A stretch of 21,851 nt of DNA from DASXYG01 sp036502625 (lineage in GTDB: Bacteria > Actinomycetota > Actinomycetes > Streptosporangiales > Streptosporangiaceae): positions 1-21,851 of the forward strand of contig DASXYG010000014.1 in the NCBI GenBank assembly GCA_036502625.1, given 5' to 3'. The notes beneath the pieces were generated by a model. The model saw nothing but the letters and a program-made list of their open reading frames with translations, ran no database searches and had not been told where the DNA came from. Made by a program: the position numbers and the translations under genes. Below are positions 1 through 7,324 of this stretch, piece after piece. Position 1 is the stretch's first letter, and every line of letters starts with the position of its first letter.

Positions 1-1
1 C

Positions 2-2251
2 CCCGCAACCCCCCCCCAATCCGCCCCCCTGAACCCCGGCTTCACCCCCTCCCGCGCCGCAGGCCCCACCCCGGCGCCCCCTGACCTCACGCCCGCCCCC
101 GAGCACCCAGCTCCCCTGGAACCTCGTACGGCAGGGGAGGAGGAGATCCCCACCCCCGCGAGCCCAGCCCCCACGGAATCACGCACGGCCGGGGACGGGG
201 AGGACGCCACCCCCGCCCCACCGGGGCAACTCCCGCAGGGGGTCACGGGGGAGCCCGCCCCCACACCCCTTGACCTCACGAGCGTCCCCGGGCACCCCCT
301 CGCGAGCCCAGCCCCCGCGGAATCACGCACGGCCGGGGAGGGGGAGGGCACCAACCCCGTCCCGCCAGGGCAACTCCCGGAGGGGGTCACGGGGGTGCTC
401 GCTCCCGCTTCCGCGCCACCGGGGTCGCTGGTGGCCAGGGACGGGGCTACCCCCGTCCCGCCAGGGCGTCTCCCGGTGGAGGGCTTCGTGTCGCTGGAGT
501 CGCGGGTGGCTGGGGAGGGGGGTCCCCGTCTCCCGCGCGTGGCCGGGGCGCTCGCCTCCGCCTCTGCGCCGCGGGGGGCGCTGGTGACCGGGGAAGCGCT
601 CCCCAGCCACACGCCCGGGGCCGCACTCACACGCGCAACCCCGCCGGGGGCTCTCGGGGCCGGAACCATGCCGGGGGCAGTCGAGCCCGGGACTGGCGCC
701 GCAGGGGCATCCGTCCCGGCTGAGCGGAGGGCGCGCGGGGCTGCGGCTCGCGCGGGGATGGCGCAGGGAGCCCCCTCCGCGGAGGCCCAGGCGCAGGGGG
801 CGAACCCCCCGAGACCGGAGGCGCTTCTCGTAGGAGAAGCGGCTGGGCTGGCTAACCCGTTCACCGGGGAGGGGGTCAGTTATGCCGTGCAGAGCGGGTT
901 GATCGCGGCCCGGGTCATCGGGGTGGACCGGGGGGATCCCGTGGCGGCGTATCGGCGGTACGGGCGGCGGCTCGCGGCTACGTTCGTCGGGTACTTCGAG
1001 ACCGCGCGGCATGCTACGCGGCGGTATCACCTGGCGTGGCGGGTGCTGGCGGCGGGGGCGGGGAGCGAGCATCCGTTCTTCGCCAAGGGGCGGCGGGCGA
1101 TTCTGTTGCCTGAGGGGTTCTCCGGGCTCACGGCGGTCGAGCGGATGGATCTCGGGCGGGCGGACGCGGTGCTGTTCGGGCCGTTCCTGGCGGCGTGCGA
1201 CGAGGTGGCGATCGCGACCGTACGGCGGGAGTGGCCGTTCCTCGCGCGGCTGGCGGTCGCGGGGGAGGGCGTCGCGCATCACGGGCTGCGTCCGGCCGTG
1301 CCGTTCTTCGCGGCGCTGTACGCGGGGGGCACCCGCCCGGCCATCTCCCGGGCGCGGCTCGGGGCGGCGATCGAGCTGGCCCTCCTCGGCACGCTCGCCC
1401 TGCTCGGGCCCGCGCCGTCCACGCAGCCCGCCCAACCAGGGCCGTCCGCCCCGCCCGAGCGCCCCGCACAGCGAGGGCCGTCCGCCCCGCCTGAGCGCCC
1501 CGCGCCGCCAGGGCCGCCCGCGTCCCCCGCGACCTCGCCGCCGCGGGGCATTGACTGGGCGCTGACCTCCACGATCCTTGCCGGGGACTTTCTGCTGGCG
1601 CAGGCGTCGCGGCTGGTGGCGGAGGCGGCGCCTGAGGTGTCGTGGGCGTTCGCGGACTGGTTGGGGGAGCTGGCGGAGCTGCGGGCGCTGCGGCTGGATC
1701 CGGGGAGCGGGGTGGCGGCCTCGGCTGTCTACTCGGCGTTGCTGGAGTTCCCGGCGCGCATCGGGGCGCAACTCGGGGGGTGCCCGCCGGCGACCGTACG
1801 GGCGCTGCGGGAGTTCGGGCTGCGCTGCGGCGAGGTGTTCCTCCACGCGGAGGACGTGCTGGCGCTGCGCGGCGAGCGCACGCGGCTGGACACCACGCTG
1901 GAGGTCATGCTGGCCGGACGGTTCTCCGGGATACCGGACGCCCTCGGGGAGCCGGTCGACGCCGCGCCGCCCGCGGATCCCGCCGTACGGGAACCGCCGC
2001 CCGCGGATCCTGCCGTACGGGAACCGCGGCGAGCGGACCCCGCCGCCCTGCTCGCGGACCCCGCCCTGCGCGCCCAGGCCATGGCCACCGCCTCGCAAGC
2101 GGGGGATCGCGCGCGGCGCCAGGCACTCGCCGCGGTCGCGGACGTGCCGGTGCCCGCGGCTCGGCGGATCCTGGTGGAGTTCGCGGAGACGGCGGCCGTG
2201 CCGGTTTTGGCGGACGGTGACAAAACGGAAGATCGCCTTTACCGTATGTAG
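2..2251 (+). CDS. Geranylgeranyl reductase-like / degenerate polyprenyl synthetase fusion (5' end outside window)
   Basis: The frame is open from the left edge to the TAG at 2249-2251, giving 749 visible residues; the true start lies upstream. Residues 1-273 are Pro/Ala/Gly/Glu-rich repeats. Near residue 278 comes GEAAGLANPFTGEG, the second FAD-contact motif of geranylgeranyl-reductase-type flavoproteins, so the Rossmann half should lie left of the window. From about residue 390 the sequence looks like an all-alpha polyprenyl synthetase: GLRPAV resembles the GKRLRP region, ILAGDFLLAQAS is the conserved AGD segment, and LHAEDVLALRGE stands where the second DDxxD should be. The first DDxxD is absent; a Pro-rich tract sits there instead. 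Both metal motifs are therefore degraded and prenyl transfer is doubtful. Reduction of an isoprenoid chain by the FAD half remains plausible (inference). The gene could be one fusion protein or a decaying one, but the frame is intact for more than 2.2 kb. Confidence 0.72.
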   Translation, partial: PATPPQSAPLNPGFTPSRAAGPTPAPPDLTPAPEHPAPLEPRTAGEEEIPTPASPAPTESRTAGDGEDATPAPPGQLPQGVTGEPAPTPLDLTSVPGHPLASPAPAESRTAGEGEGTNPVPPGQLPEGVTGVLAPASAPPGSLVARDGATPVPPGRLPVEGFVSLESRVAGEGGPRLPRVAGALASASAPRGALVTGEALPSHTPGAALTRATPPGALGAGTMPGAVEPGTGAAGASVPAERRARGAAARAGMAQGAPSAEAQAQGANPPRPEALLVGEAAGLANPFTGEGVSYAVQSGLIAARVIGVDRGDPVAAYRRYGRRLAATFVGYFETARHATRRYHLAWRVLAAGAGSEHPFFAKGRRAILLPEGFSGLTAVERMDLGRADAVLFGPFLAACDEVAIATVRREWPFLARLAVAGEGVAHHGLRPAVPFFAALYAGGTRPAISRARLGAAIELALLGTLALLGPAPSTQPAQPGPSAPPERPAQRGPSAPPERPAPPGPPASPATSPPRGIDWALTSTILAGDFLLAQASRLVAEAAPEVSWAFADWLGELAELRALRLDPGSGVAASAVYSALLEFPARIGAQLGGCPPATVRALREFGLRCGEVFLHAEDVLALRGERTRLDTTLEVMLAGRFSGIPDALGEPVDAAPPADPAVREPPPADPAVREPRRADPAALLADPALRAQAMATASQAGDRARRQALAAVADVPVPAARRILVEFAETAAVPVLADGDKTEDRLYRM
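158..394 (+). repeat. 144-bp tandem repeat in the low-complexity part of the reductase fusion gene
   Basis: The sequence starting at 158 recurs almost unchanged at 302, a period of 144 bp (48 codons, in frame). It encodes ESRTAG, PPGQLP and GVTG blocks in the same order each time. Weaker copies of the ESRTAG block occur at about 119 and 497. The repeats are part of the open frame and add no recognisable domain. Confidence 0.8.
1438..1509 (+). repeat. 36-bp tandem repeat replacing the first Asp-rich motif region
   Basis: Two near-identical 36-bp units begin at 1438 and 1474, with a degenerate third after them. Each encodes the 12-residue pattern GPSAPPERPA plus two residues. The tract lies just where a polyprenyl synthetase would carry its first DDxxD motif. 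Confidence 0.75.
1971..2060 (+). repeat. 30-bp tandem repeat near the C terminus of the fusion protein
   Basis: Two units of 30 bp encode DPAVREPPPA and DPAVREPRRA, followed by degenerate DPAALLA and DPALRAQ units. Each of the first two copies contains CCGTACGG. This is probably a flexible linker close to the end of the protein. Confidence 0.7.
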
Positions 2252-2266
2252 ACAAAAAACTCAGGG

Positions 2267-2294
2267 TTGCCAAATTATCGGGCTAACTTATGAT
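2267..2294 (+). promoter_or_regulatory. Probable promoter of the SARP gene
   Basis: TTGCCA at 2267-2272 and TATGAT at 2289-2294 are separated by 16 bases, close to a housekeeping-sigma promoter. They lie in a markedly AT-rich 107-bp gap between the fusion gene and the SARP start. Transcription would begin near 2301, leaving a leader of about 58 bases with a Shine-Dalgarno-like GAGAGG at 2346-2351. Confidence 0.5.
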
Positions 2295-2320
2295 TCAGAC
2301 GTCAGAATATTTGACTCTGA
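2295..2320. promoter_or_regulatory. Inverted repeat over the predicted SARP transcription start (candidate operator)
   Basis: TCAGACGTCA at 2295-2304 faces TGACTCTGA at 2312-2320; the arms match apart from one extra base on the left. The site directly follows the TATGAT box and covers the predicted start, which suits a repressor or autoregulation. No specific binding protein can be named. Confidence 0.4.
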
Positions 2321-2358
2321 TCGTTTGCTCCGGGTGATAGAGGTCGAGAGGCGATCGC

Positions 2359-3210
2359 GTGACGCAGCCAGAGTTCCGCGTGCTCGGTCCGGTGGAAGTG
2401 CGCCGCGATAGCCGTACGCTCCCGATCGGCGACAAGGCGTTAGCGGTGTCGGCCGGCCTGCTCGTCTCGGCCAACGAGCTGGTCTCCGTCGACACGATCA
2501 CCGAATGGGTGTGGGGCGGGCGCCTCCCCGCGCACCCGCGCGCCGCGCTGCACAACGTGCTCTCCCGCCTGCGCGGCCTGTACGGACCGGACGTCATCGA
2601 GACCCGCCGCGGCGGCTACCGCCTGGTGACCGACGCCGACCACCTCGACCTCCTGCGCTTCCGCGAGCTCACCGCCGCCGCCCACGACGCCGTCGGCCGC
2701 GACTCCGACCCGGACGCCGCCGACCTGCTCGGACGCGCCCTCGCCCTGTGGCGCCCGCCGCCGCTGGCCAACGTCAACTCCGCCGTCCTCTCCCGCGACG
2801 CCGCCGGCCGGCTGACCGAGCAGTACATGAACGCCCAGGAGACGCACGCCCAGGTCTGCCTGCGGCTGCGCCGCCACCCCGTCGTGATCGAGCACCTCTC
2901 CGAGCAGGTCGCCGCCCATCCGTACCGTGAGTCGCTGGCCGGGCTGCTCATGCTCGCGCAGGTGCGCGGCGGCCGCAGGGCCGACGCCCTCACGACGTAC
3001 GAAACCGTGCGCGGCGCCCTCAGGGACGGTCTCGGAATCGACCCGGGAACGCCACTGCAACAGTTGTACCTGCGCATTCTCCGCGGCCATAGAACACCCG
3101 ATTCGGAATCGCGGAACGGCACCGCCGCGCGCAATTTCCGCGACGATCGCGACGGCATTCCGCGCCGCCGCCCGAATTCGGACGGCGACCCCCGGGAATT
3201 GTCGGCGTAA
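2359..3210 (+). CDS. SARP-family transcriptional activator (OmpR-type winged helix plus BTAD)
   Basis: A 283-residue protein of normal SARP length. Residues 1-92 form the OmpR/PhoB-like winged helix, starting FRVLGPVEV and ending ETRRGGYRL; residues 97-245 form the bacterial transcriptional activation domain, with LALWR, HPYRE and the closing GIDPGTPLQQL motif. There is no NB-ARC or TPR extension, so it is a short SARP. The GTG start at 2359 is supported by GAGAGG at 2346-2351. Such proteins bind direct repeats upstream of pathway operons and recruit RNA polymerase. The next operon starts 233 bp downstream on the same strand, so it is the obvious target (inference). The last 40 residues are charged, disordered and not conserved in type. 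Confidence 0.88.
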   Translation: MTQPEFRVLGPVEVRRDSRTLPIGDKALAVSAGLLVSANELVSVDTITEWVWGGRLPAHPRAALHNVLSRLRGLYGPDVIETRRGGYRLVTDADHLDLLRFRELTAAAHDAVGRDSDPDAADLLGRALALWRPPPLANVNSAVLSRDAAGRLTEQYMNAQETHAQVCLRLRRHPVVIEHLSEQVAAHPYRESLAGLLMLAQVRGGRRADALTTYETVRGALRDGLGIDPGTPLQQLYLRILRGHRTPDSESRNGTAARNFRDDRDGIPRRRPNSDGDPRELSA

Positions 3211-3228
3211 CCTCGCCCCGCCCCGTCA

Positions 3229-3248
3229 CGCCGTACGCCCGTACGGCG
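3229..3248 (+). terminator. Hairpin after the SARP gene
   Basis: CGCCGTAC at 3229-3236 pairs perfectly with GTACGGCG at 3241-3248 around a four-base loop, 19 bases after the SARP stop. There is no T-run, as is common in actinomycetes. The arms contain the abundant CGTACG word, so chance is a real alternative. Confidence 0.4.
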
Positions 3249-3337
3249 CGGTCCCCGTCGACCGCGCCCGGAAAACCACGCTCCGTATCCGGGTGGGCCG
3301 TCACGTGCGCGGGGTAGTTCCTGCTCGGAAGAGGGGC

Positions 3338-3368
3338 TTGACGACGAATCGACACCGGGTGCCAAAAT
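3338..3368 (+). promoter_or_regulatory. Possible promoter of the redox operon
   Basis: TTGACG at 3338-3343 is followed 19 bases later by CAAAAT at 3363-3368. The spacing is long, so support is modest. It lies in the 233-bp gap before the first old-yellow-enzyme gene. Downstream, 3383-3408 can fold (GACGGCGG at 3383-3390 with CCGCCGTC at 3401-3408), giving a structured leader before the ribosome binding site AGGAGAGG at 3427-3434. Confidence 0.35.
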
Positions 3369-3443
3369 ACGGTGCGAGCGTGGACGGCGGCCGACGGCAC
3401 CCGCCGTCGCGCCGCACCGTACGCAGAGGAGAGGCCGGCGGGA

Positions 3444-5357
3444 ATGACCTTGCACGACTCGCTCACCCTGGGCGGCGGCACCGCGCCCAACCGGCTCATG
3501 TTCGGTCCGCACGTGACCAACCTGGGCGACGGCCGCGCGCCGTCGGAGCGCCACGTCGCCTACTACGCGCGGCGTGCGGCGGGCGGTGCGGGGATCATCG
3601 TCACGGAGACCGCCTCGGCGCACGCCTCCGACTGGCCGTACGAACGCGCGCCGCTCGCCGCCGCCAGCGGCCCCGGATGGGCGGCGATCGCCAAGGAGTG
3701 CGCGCCGTACGGCACCCTCGTGCTCGCCTCGCTCGGCCACTACGGCGGCCAGGGGTCCTCGGCGTACCACCAGCGCGCGATGTGGGCGCCGTCCGGCGTC
3801 CCCGAGGTCAACACCCGCGAGCTGCCCAAGGTCATGGAGCCCGAGGACATCGCGGAGGTCGTCGACGGGTTCGCCGCCGCCGCGCGGCTCGCCGTGGAGT
3901 CGGGGCTCGGCGGCGTGGAGGTCAACGCCGGGCAGCACAGCCTCGTCCGCCAGTTCCTGTCCGGGCTGACCAACACCCGCGGCGACGACTACGGCGCCGA
4001 CCGGCCGCGGTTCGCCCGCGAGGTGCTGGCCGCGGTGCGCGACGCGATCGGCGACGCCGTGCTCGGCCTGCGGCTGACCTGCGACGAACTGGCCCCCTGG
4101 GCGGGCATCACGCCCGACCAGGCGCCGGCGGTCGCGGCCGGGCTCGCCGAGCTGGCCGACTACCTCGTCGTGGTGCGCGGCTCGATCTACTCCGTCGCCG
4201 CCACCCGCCCCGACGCCCACACCGAGCCCGGCTTCAACCTGGACCTGACCCGGTCCGTACGCGAGGCCGTACGGATCCCCGTCTTCGCGCAGGGCTCGAT
4301 CGTCGACCCGGACATGGCCGAGCGCGCGCTGGCCGACGGCGTGTGCGACGGCGTCGAGATGACCCGCGCGCAGATCGCCGACGCCGGGCTCGGCCGCGCG
4401 ATCGCCGAGGGCCGCCGCCCCCGCCCGTGCGTCCTGTGCAACCAGAACTGCCAGGTGCTCGACAACCGCAACCCCATCGTGAGCTGCGTGTCCGACCCCA
4501 GGTCCGGCCACGAGACCGAGGACGCGGACCCCGCAGGCACCGCCGACCTCCCGCGCGACGTCCTCGTCGTCGGCGGCGGGCCCGCCGGGCTCGAGGCCGC
4601 GCGCGTCGCCGCCGGGCGCGGCCACCGCGTCACGCTGGCCGAGGCCACCGCCCACCTGGGCGGCGAGGTCCGTACGGCCGCCGCCGCGCCCACCCAAGCG
4701 GGGCTGGCCGCGCTCACCGACTGGCTGGCCGCCGAGTGCGCGCGGCTCGGCGTCCGCGTGGAGACCGGCCGTACGGTCACCGCCGCGGAGATCGCCGCGC
4801 ACGACGGACCCGTGGTGCTGGCCACCGGCGGCCGCGACGCGCCGCCCGCGTACGAGGCCGCCGACGGCGCGCCCGTCGTGACCGCCCGCGAGCTGCTGGC
4901 CGGCGTCGCCGCGGGCGGCGACCCGCCCGGGGGAGCCGTGCTGGTCTGGGACCCGATCGGCGGGCCCATCGGCGTCGCGATCGCCGAGATGCTCATCGCG
5001 CGCGGCCCGGTCACGCTGGCGTTCCCCGACCAGATCCCCGGGCAGAACCTCGCGCTGTCCGGCGACCTCGCGCCCGCGAACACCCGCCTGCGCGGCGCCG
5101 GCGTCGAATACGTACGCCGCGGCGCGCTGCGCAGGGTCACCGCCGATGCCGCCGAGCTGGAGGACGCGTTCGGCGGCGGCGTCCGTACGGTGCCGATCGA
5201 CCTGCTGGTCGACGCGGGCGCGCGGCTGCCCGGCGCGCTGACCGACCCGGCGGGCGACCCGCCGCCGGGCACGGCCGCCGGAGACGCCGTCGCGCCGCGC
5301 ACGATCTACCAGGCGGTCCTCGAGGGCCGCCGCGCCGTCCTGGAGTCCGAGCGATGA
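3444..5357 (+). CDS. FadH/old yellow enzyme family oxidoreductase, mycofactocin-associated type 1
   Basis: A 637-residue flavoenzyme with the architecture of 2,4-dienoyl-CoA reductase: an FMN TIM barrel (about 1-325), a 4Fe-4S site (CVLCNQNC from residue 329, fourth Cys after 11 more residues) and a FAD/NAD(P)-binding domain starting VVGGGPAGLEAA near 375. The barrel motif FLSGLTNTRGDDYG is typical of ene-reductases. The ATG at 3444 is chosen over an upstream in-frame GTG at 3372 because AGGAGAGG (3427-3434) stands nine bases before it and the barrel begins directly. The stop overlaps the next gene as ATGA. The paired arrangement with a second OYE, ETF genes and a mycofactocin-type SDR matches families I know as mycofactocin system FadH/OYE oxidoreductases; the substrate is unknown. 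Which of the two numbered families each copy belongs to is judged from order, not a model score. Confidence 0.85.
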   Translation: MTLHDSLTLGGGTAPNRLMFGPHVTNLGDGRAPSERHVAYYARRAAGGAGIIVTETASAHASDWPYERAPLAAASGPGWAAIAKECAPYGTLVLASLGHYGGQGSSAYHQRAMWAPSGVPEVNTRELPKVMEPEDIAEVVDGFAAAARLAVESGLGGVEVNAGQHSLVRQFLSGLTNTRGDDYGADRPRFAREVLAAVRDAIGDAVLGLRLTCDELAPWAGITPDQAPAVAAGLAELADYLVVVRGSIYSVAATRPDAHTEPGFNLDLTRSVREAVRIPVFAQGSIVDPDMAERALADGVCDGVEMTRAQIADAGLGRAIAEGRRPRPCVLCNQNCQVLDNRNPIVSCVSDPRSGHETEDADPAGTADLPRDVLVVGGGPAGLEAARVAAGRGHRVTLAEATAHLGGEVRTAAAAPTQAGLAALTDWLAAECARLGVRVETGRTVTAAEIAAHDGPVVLATGGRDAPPAYEAADGAPVVTARELLAGVAAGGDPPGGAVLVWDPIGGPIGVAIAEMLIARGPVTLAFPDQIPGQNLALSGDLAPANTRLRGAGVEYVRRGALRRVTADAAELEDAFGGGVRTVPIDLLVDAGARLPGALTDPAGDPPPGTAAGDAVAPRTIYQAVLEGRRAVLESER

Positions 5358-7324
5358 GCCGCTACACGTACCTGTTCCGGCCGCTGCGCGTCGGCCCGGT
5401 GACCGTGCGCAACCGCGTGGTGTTCTCCGCGCACCTCACCAACTACGCCGAGGACGGCCTGCCGTCGGCGCAGCACGCCGCCTACTACGAGGCGCGCGCC
5501 GCCGGCGGCGCCGGGCTGATCATCACCGAGGAGCACTCCACCCACCCGACCGACTGGCCGTACGAGAAGCTCATCCACGGGTTCCGCCCGGAGGTCGTGC
5601 CCGGCTACCGGCGCATCACCGAGGCCGTCCACCGCCACGGCACGCCGATCTTCGCGCAGATCAACCACAACGGCGGCCAGGCCAGCGGAATGTACTCGCG
5701 GCTGCCGGTGTGGGCGCCGTCGCCGGTGCCCGACCCGATGTTCCGCGAGGTGCCGAAGGCCGTCACGGTCCGCGAGATCGCGGAGATCGTCGCGGGCTAC
5801 GCCACCGTCGCCGGGCACTGCCGCGACGGCGGGTTCGACGGCGTCGAGCTGCAGTGCTCGCACTCCTCGATCGTGCGCGGCTTCCTGTCCGGCGCGACCA
5901 ACCACCGTACGGACGCCTACGGCGGCGCGCTGGACAACCGGGCGCGCATCCTGCTGGAGATCCTCGCCGCCGTCCGCGAGGCGATCGGCGCGGGAATGGC
6001 GCTCGGCGTGCGGCTCTGCGGCGACGAGTTCCTGCCCGACGGCATCACGCTCGACCAGGCGGTCGCGGTCGCGAAGCTGGTCGAGGACACCGGCCACGCC
6101 GACTACATCAACACGTCCATCGGCGTCGCCACCTCCAGCCTCTACATGATCGAGGCGTCCATGGCGGTGCCGCCCGGCTACGCCATGTTCATCCCGTCCG
6201 CGCTGCGCAAGGCCGTACGCCTGCCGGTCGTCGGCGTCGGCCGGTTCAAGGACCCGCTCCAGGCCGACCGCGCGCTGTCCGAGGGCCACGCGGACCTCAT
6301 CGGCGTGGTGCGCGGCCAGATCGCCGACGCCGACTTCACCGCGAAGGCCCGCGCGGGCCGTGCGGACGACACTCGGCTGTGCCTGTCGTGCAACCAGGAG
6401 TGCGTCGGCCGGATGGGGCTGAACCGGTGGCTCGGCTGCATCGAGAACCCGCGTACGGGGCGGGAGTCGGTGCCGCTGCCCGAACCGGCGCACCGTCCCA
6501 AGCAGGTGGTCGTCGCAGGTGGCGGGCCCGCGGGGATGCAGGCCGCGATCGCCGCGCGCCGCCTCGGTCACGAGGTCACGCTGTACGAACGCGACGACCA
6601 GACCGGCGGCCAGGTGCGGCTGGCCGCGCGGGTGCCGATCCGCAGCGAGTTCGGCGACCTCGTGCGCAACCAGCACGCCGAGTGCGTACGGCTGGGCGTC
6701 GCGATCAAGACCGGCACCGCCGTGGACGCCGACCTGGTGCGCGCCGAGCGGCCCGACGTGGTGGTCGTCGCCACGGGCGCGCGCCCGGCCCTGCCGTACT
6801 GGGTGCCCGGCGAGCTCCCCGAGGGCGCGCCGGGCATCTGCGACGTCCGCGACGTGCTCAGCGGCGAGGCGCACCCCGAGGGCCGGGTGCTGGTCGTGGA
6901 CGAGCTGGGGTTCCACCAGGCGACCAGCGTGGCCGAGCTGCTCGCCGACCGGGGCGCCGCGGTCGAGGTGGCCACCAACGGCATGGTCGTCGGCCAGGAC
7001 CTCGGCGTCACGCTGGACATGGAGTCGTGGTGGCTGCGCGCCACCGAGAAGGGCATCACGCAGACCGTGGACACGATGATCACCGGGGTCGTGCCCGGCG
7101 GCGTCAGCACACAGGACCTCGCGAGCGGCGCGGCCGGGGAGAAACAGGCCGACTGGGTGGTGCTGTCCCTTCAACAGGCGCCCGACGACGACCTGTACTT
7201 CGCGCTGAAGGAGCTGCACGGCGCGGGCGGCGGCCCGCCCGTCCACCGCCTCGGCGACTGCCTGGCGCCGCGCCGCGCGCACGCCGCCGTCATCGAGGGC
7301 GACCGCCTGGCGGTGCGGCTGTGA
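5354..7324 (+). CDS. FadH/old yellow enzyme family oxidoreductase, mycofactocin-associated type 2
   Basis: A 656-residue paralogue of the preceding gene with the same domains: an FMN barrel (FLSGATNHRTDAYGG), the 4Fe-4S motif CLSCNQEC from residue 343 with the fourth Cys after 11 residues, and a FAD/NAD(P) domain (AGGGPAGMQAA near 388). Both copies retain their cofactor motifs, so both should be active enzymes or form a pair. The start ATG at 5354 overlaps the previous stop by four bases and has GGAG at 5342-5345. The C terminus overlaps the ETF alpha gene as GTGA. FadH-type enzymes reduce activated C=C bonds with NAD(P)H through FAD, Fe-S and FMN. Here the electrons could instead move to or from the ETF encoded next (inference). 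Confidence 0.87.
   Translation: MSRYTYLFRPLRVGPVTVRNRVVFSAHLTNYAEDGLPSAQHAAYYEARAAGGAGLIITEEHSTHPTDWPYEKLIHGFRPEVVPGYRRITEAVHRHGTPIFAQINHNGGQASGMYSRLPVWAPSPVPDPMFREVPKAVTVREIAEIVAGYATVAGHCRDGGFDGVELQCSHSSIVRGFLSGATNHRTDAYGGALDNRARILLEILAAVREAIGAGMALGVRLCGDEFLPDGITLDQAVAVAKLVEDTGHADYINTSIGVATSSLYMIEASMAVPPGYAMFIPSALRKAVRLPVVGVGRFKDPLQADRALSEGHADLIGVVRGQIADADFTAKARAGRADDTRLCLSCNQECVGRMGLNRWLGCIENPRTGRESVPLPEPAHRPKQVVVAGGGPAGMQAAIAARRLGHEVTLYERDDQTGGQVRLAARVPIRSEFGDLVRNQHAECVRLGVAIKTGTAVDADLVRAERPDVVVVATGARPALPYWVPGELPEGAPGICDVRDVLSGEAHPEGRVLVVDELGFHQATSVAELLADRGAAVEVATNGMVVGQDLGVTLDMESWWLRATEKGITQTVDTMITGVVPGGVSTQDLASGAAGEKQADWVVLSLQQAPDDDLYFALKELHGAGGGPPVHRLGDCLAPRRAHAAVIEGDRLAVRL

Noticed and set aside
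323..2098. 591-residue open frame on the minus strand
   Set aside because: It is Arg/Gly/Pro-rich with no domain and is the complement of the reductase fusion gene; third-position GC favours the plus strand.
3211..3443. Possible mycofactocin precursor (mftA) gene before the operon
   Set aside because: No short frame ends in the expected Gly-Val-Tyr core; only a leader hairpin and promoter-like boxes are seen.
3372..3443. Upstream GTG start for the first OYE protein
   Set aside because: It would add 24 residues not typical of the family and has no ribosome binding site, unlike the ATG at 3444.
2616..4802. 728-residue open frame on the minus strand
   Set aside because: It spans the SARP gene and the first OYE gene, has no recognisable domain and is a typical high-GC shadow.
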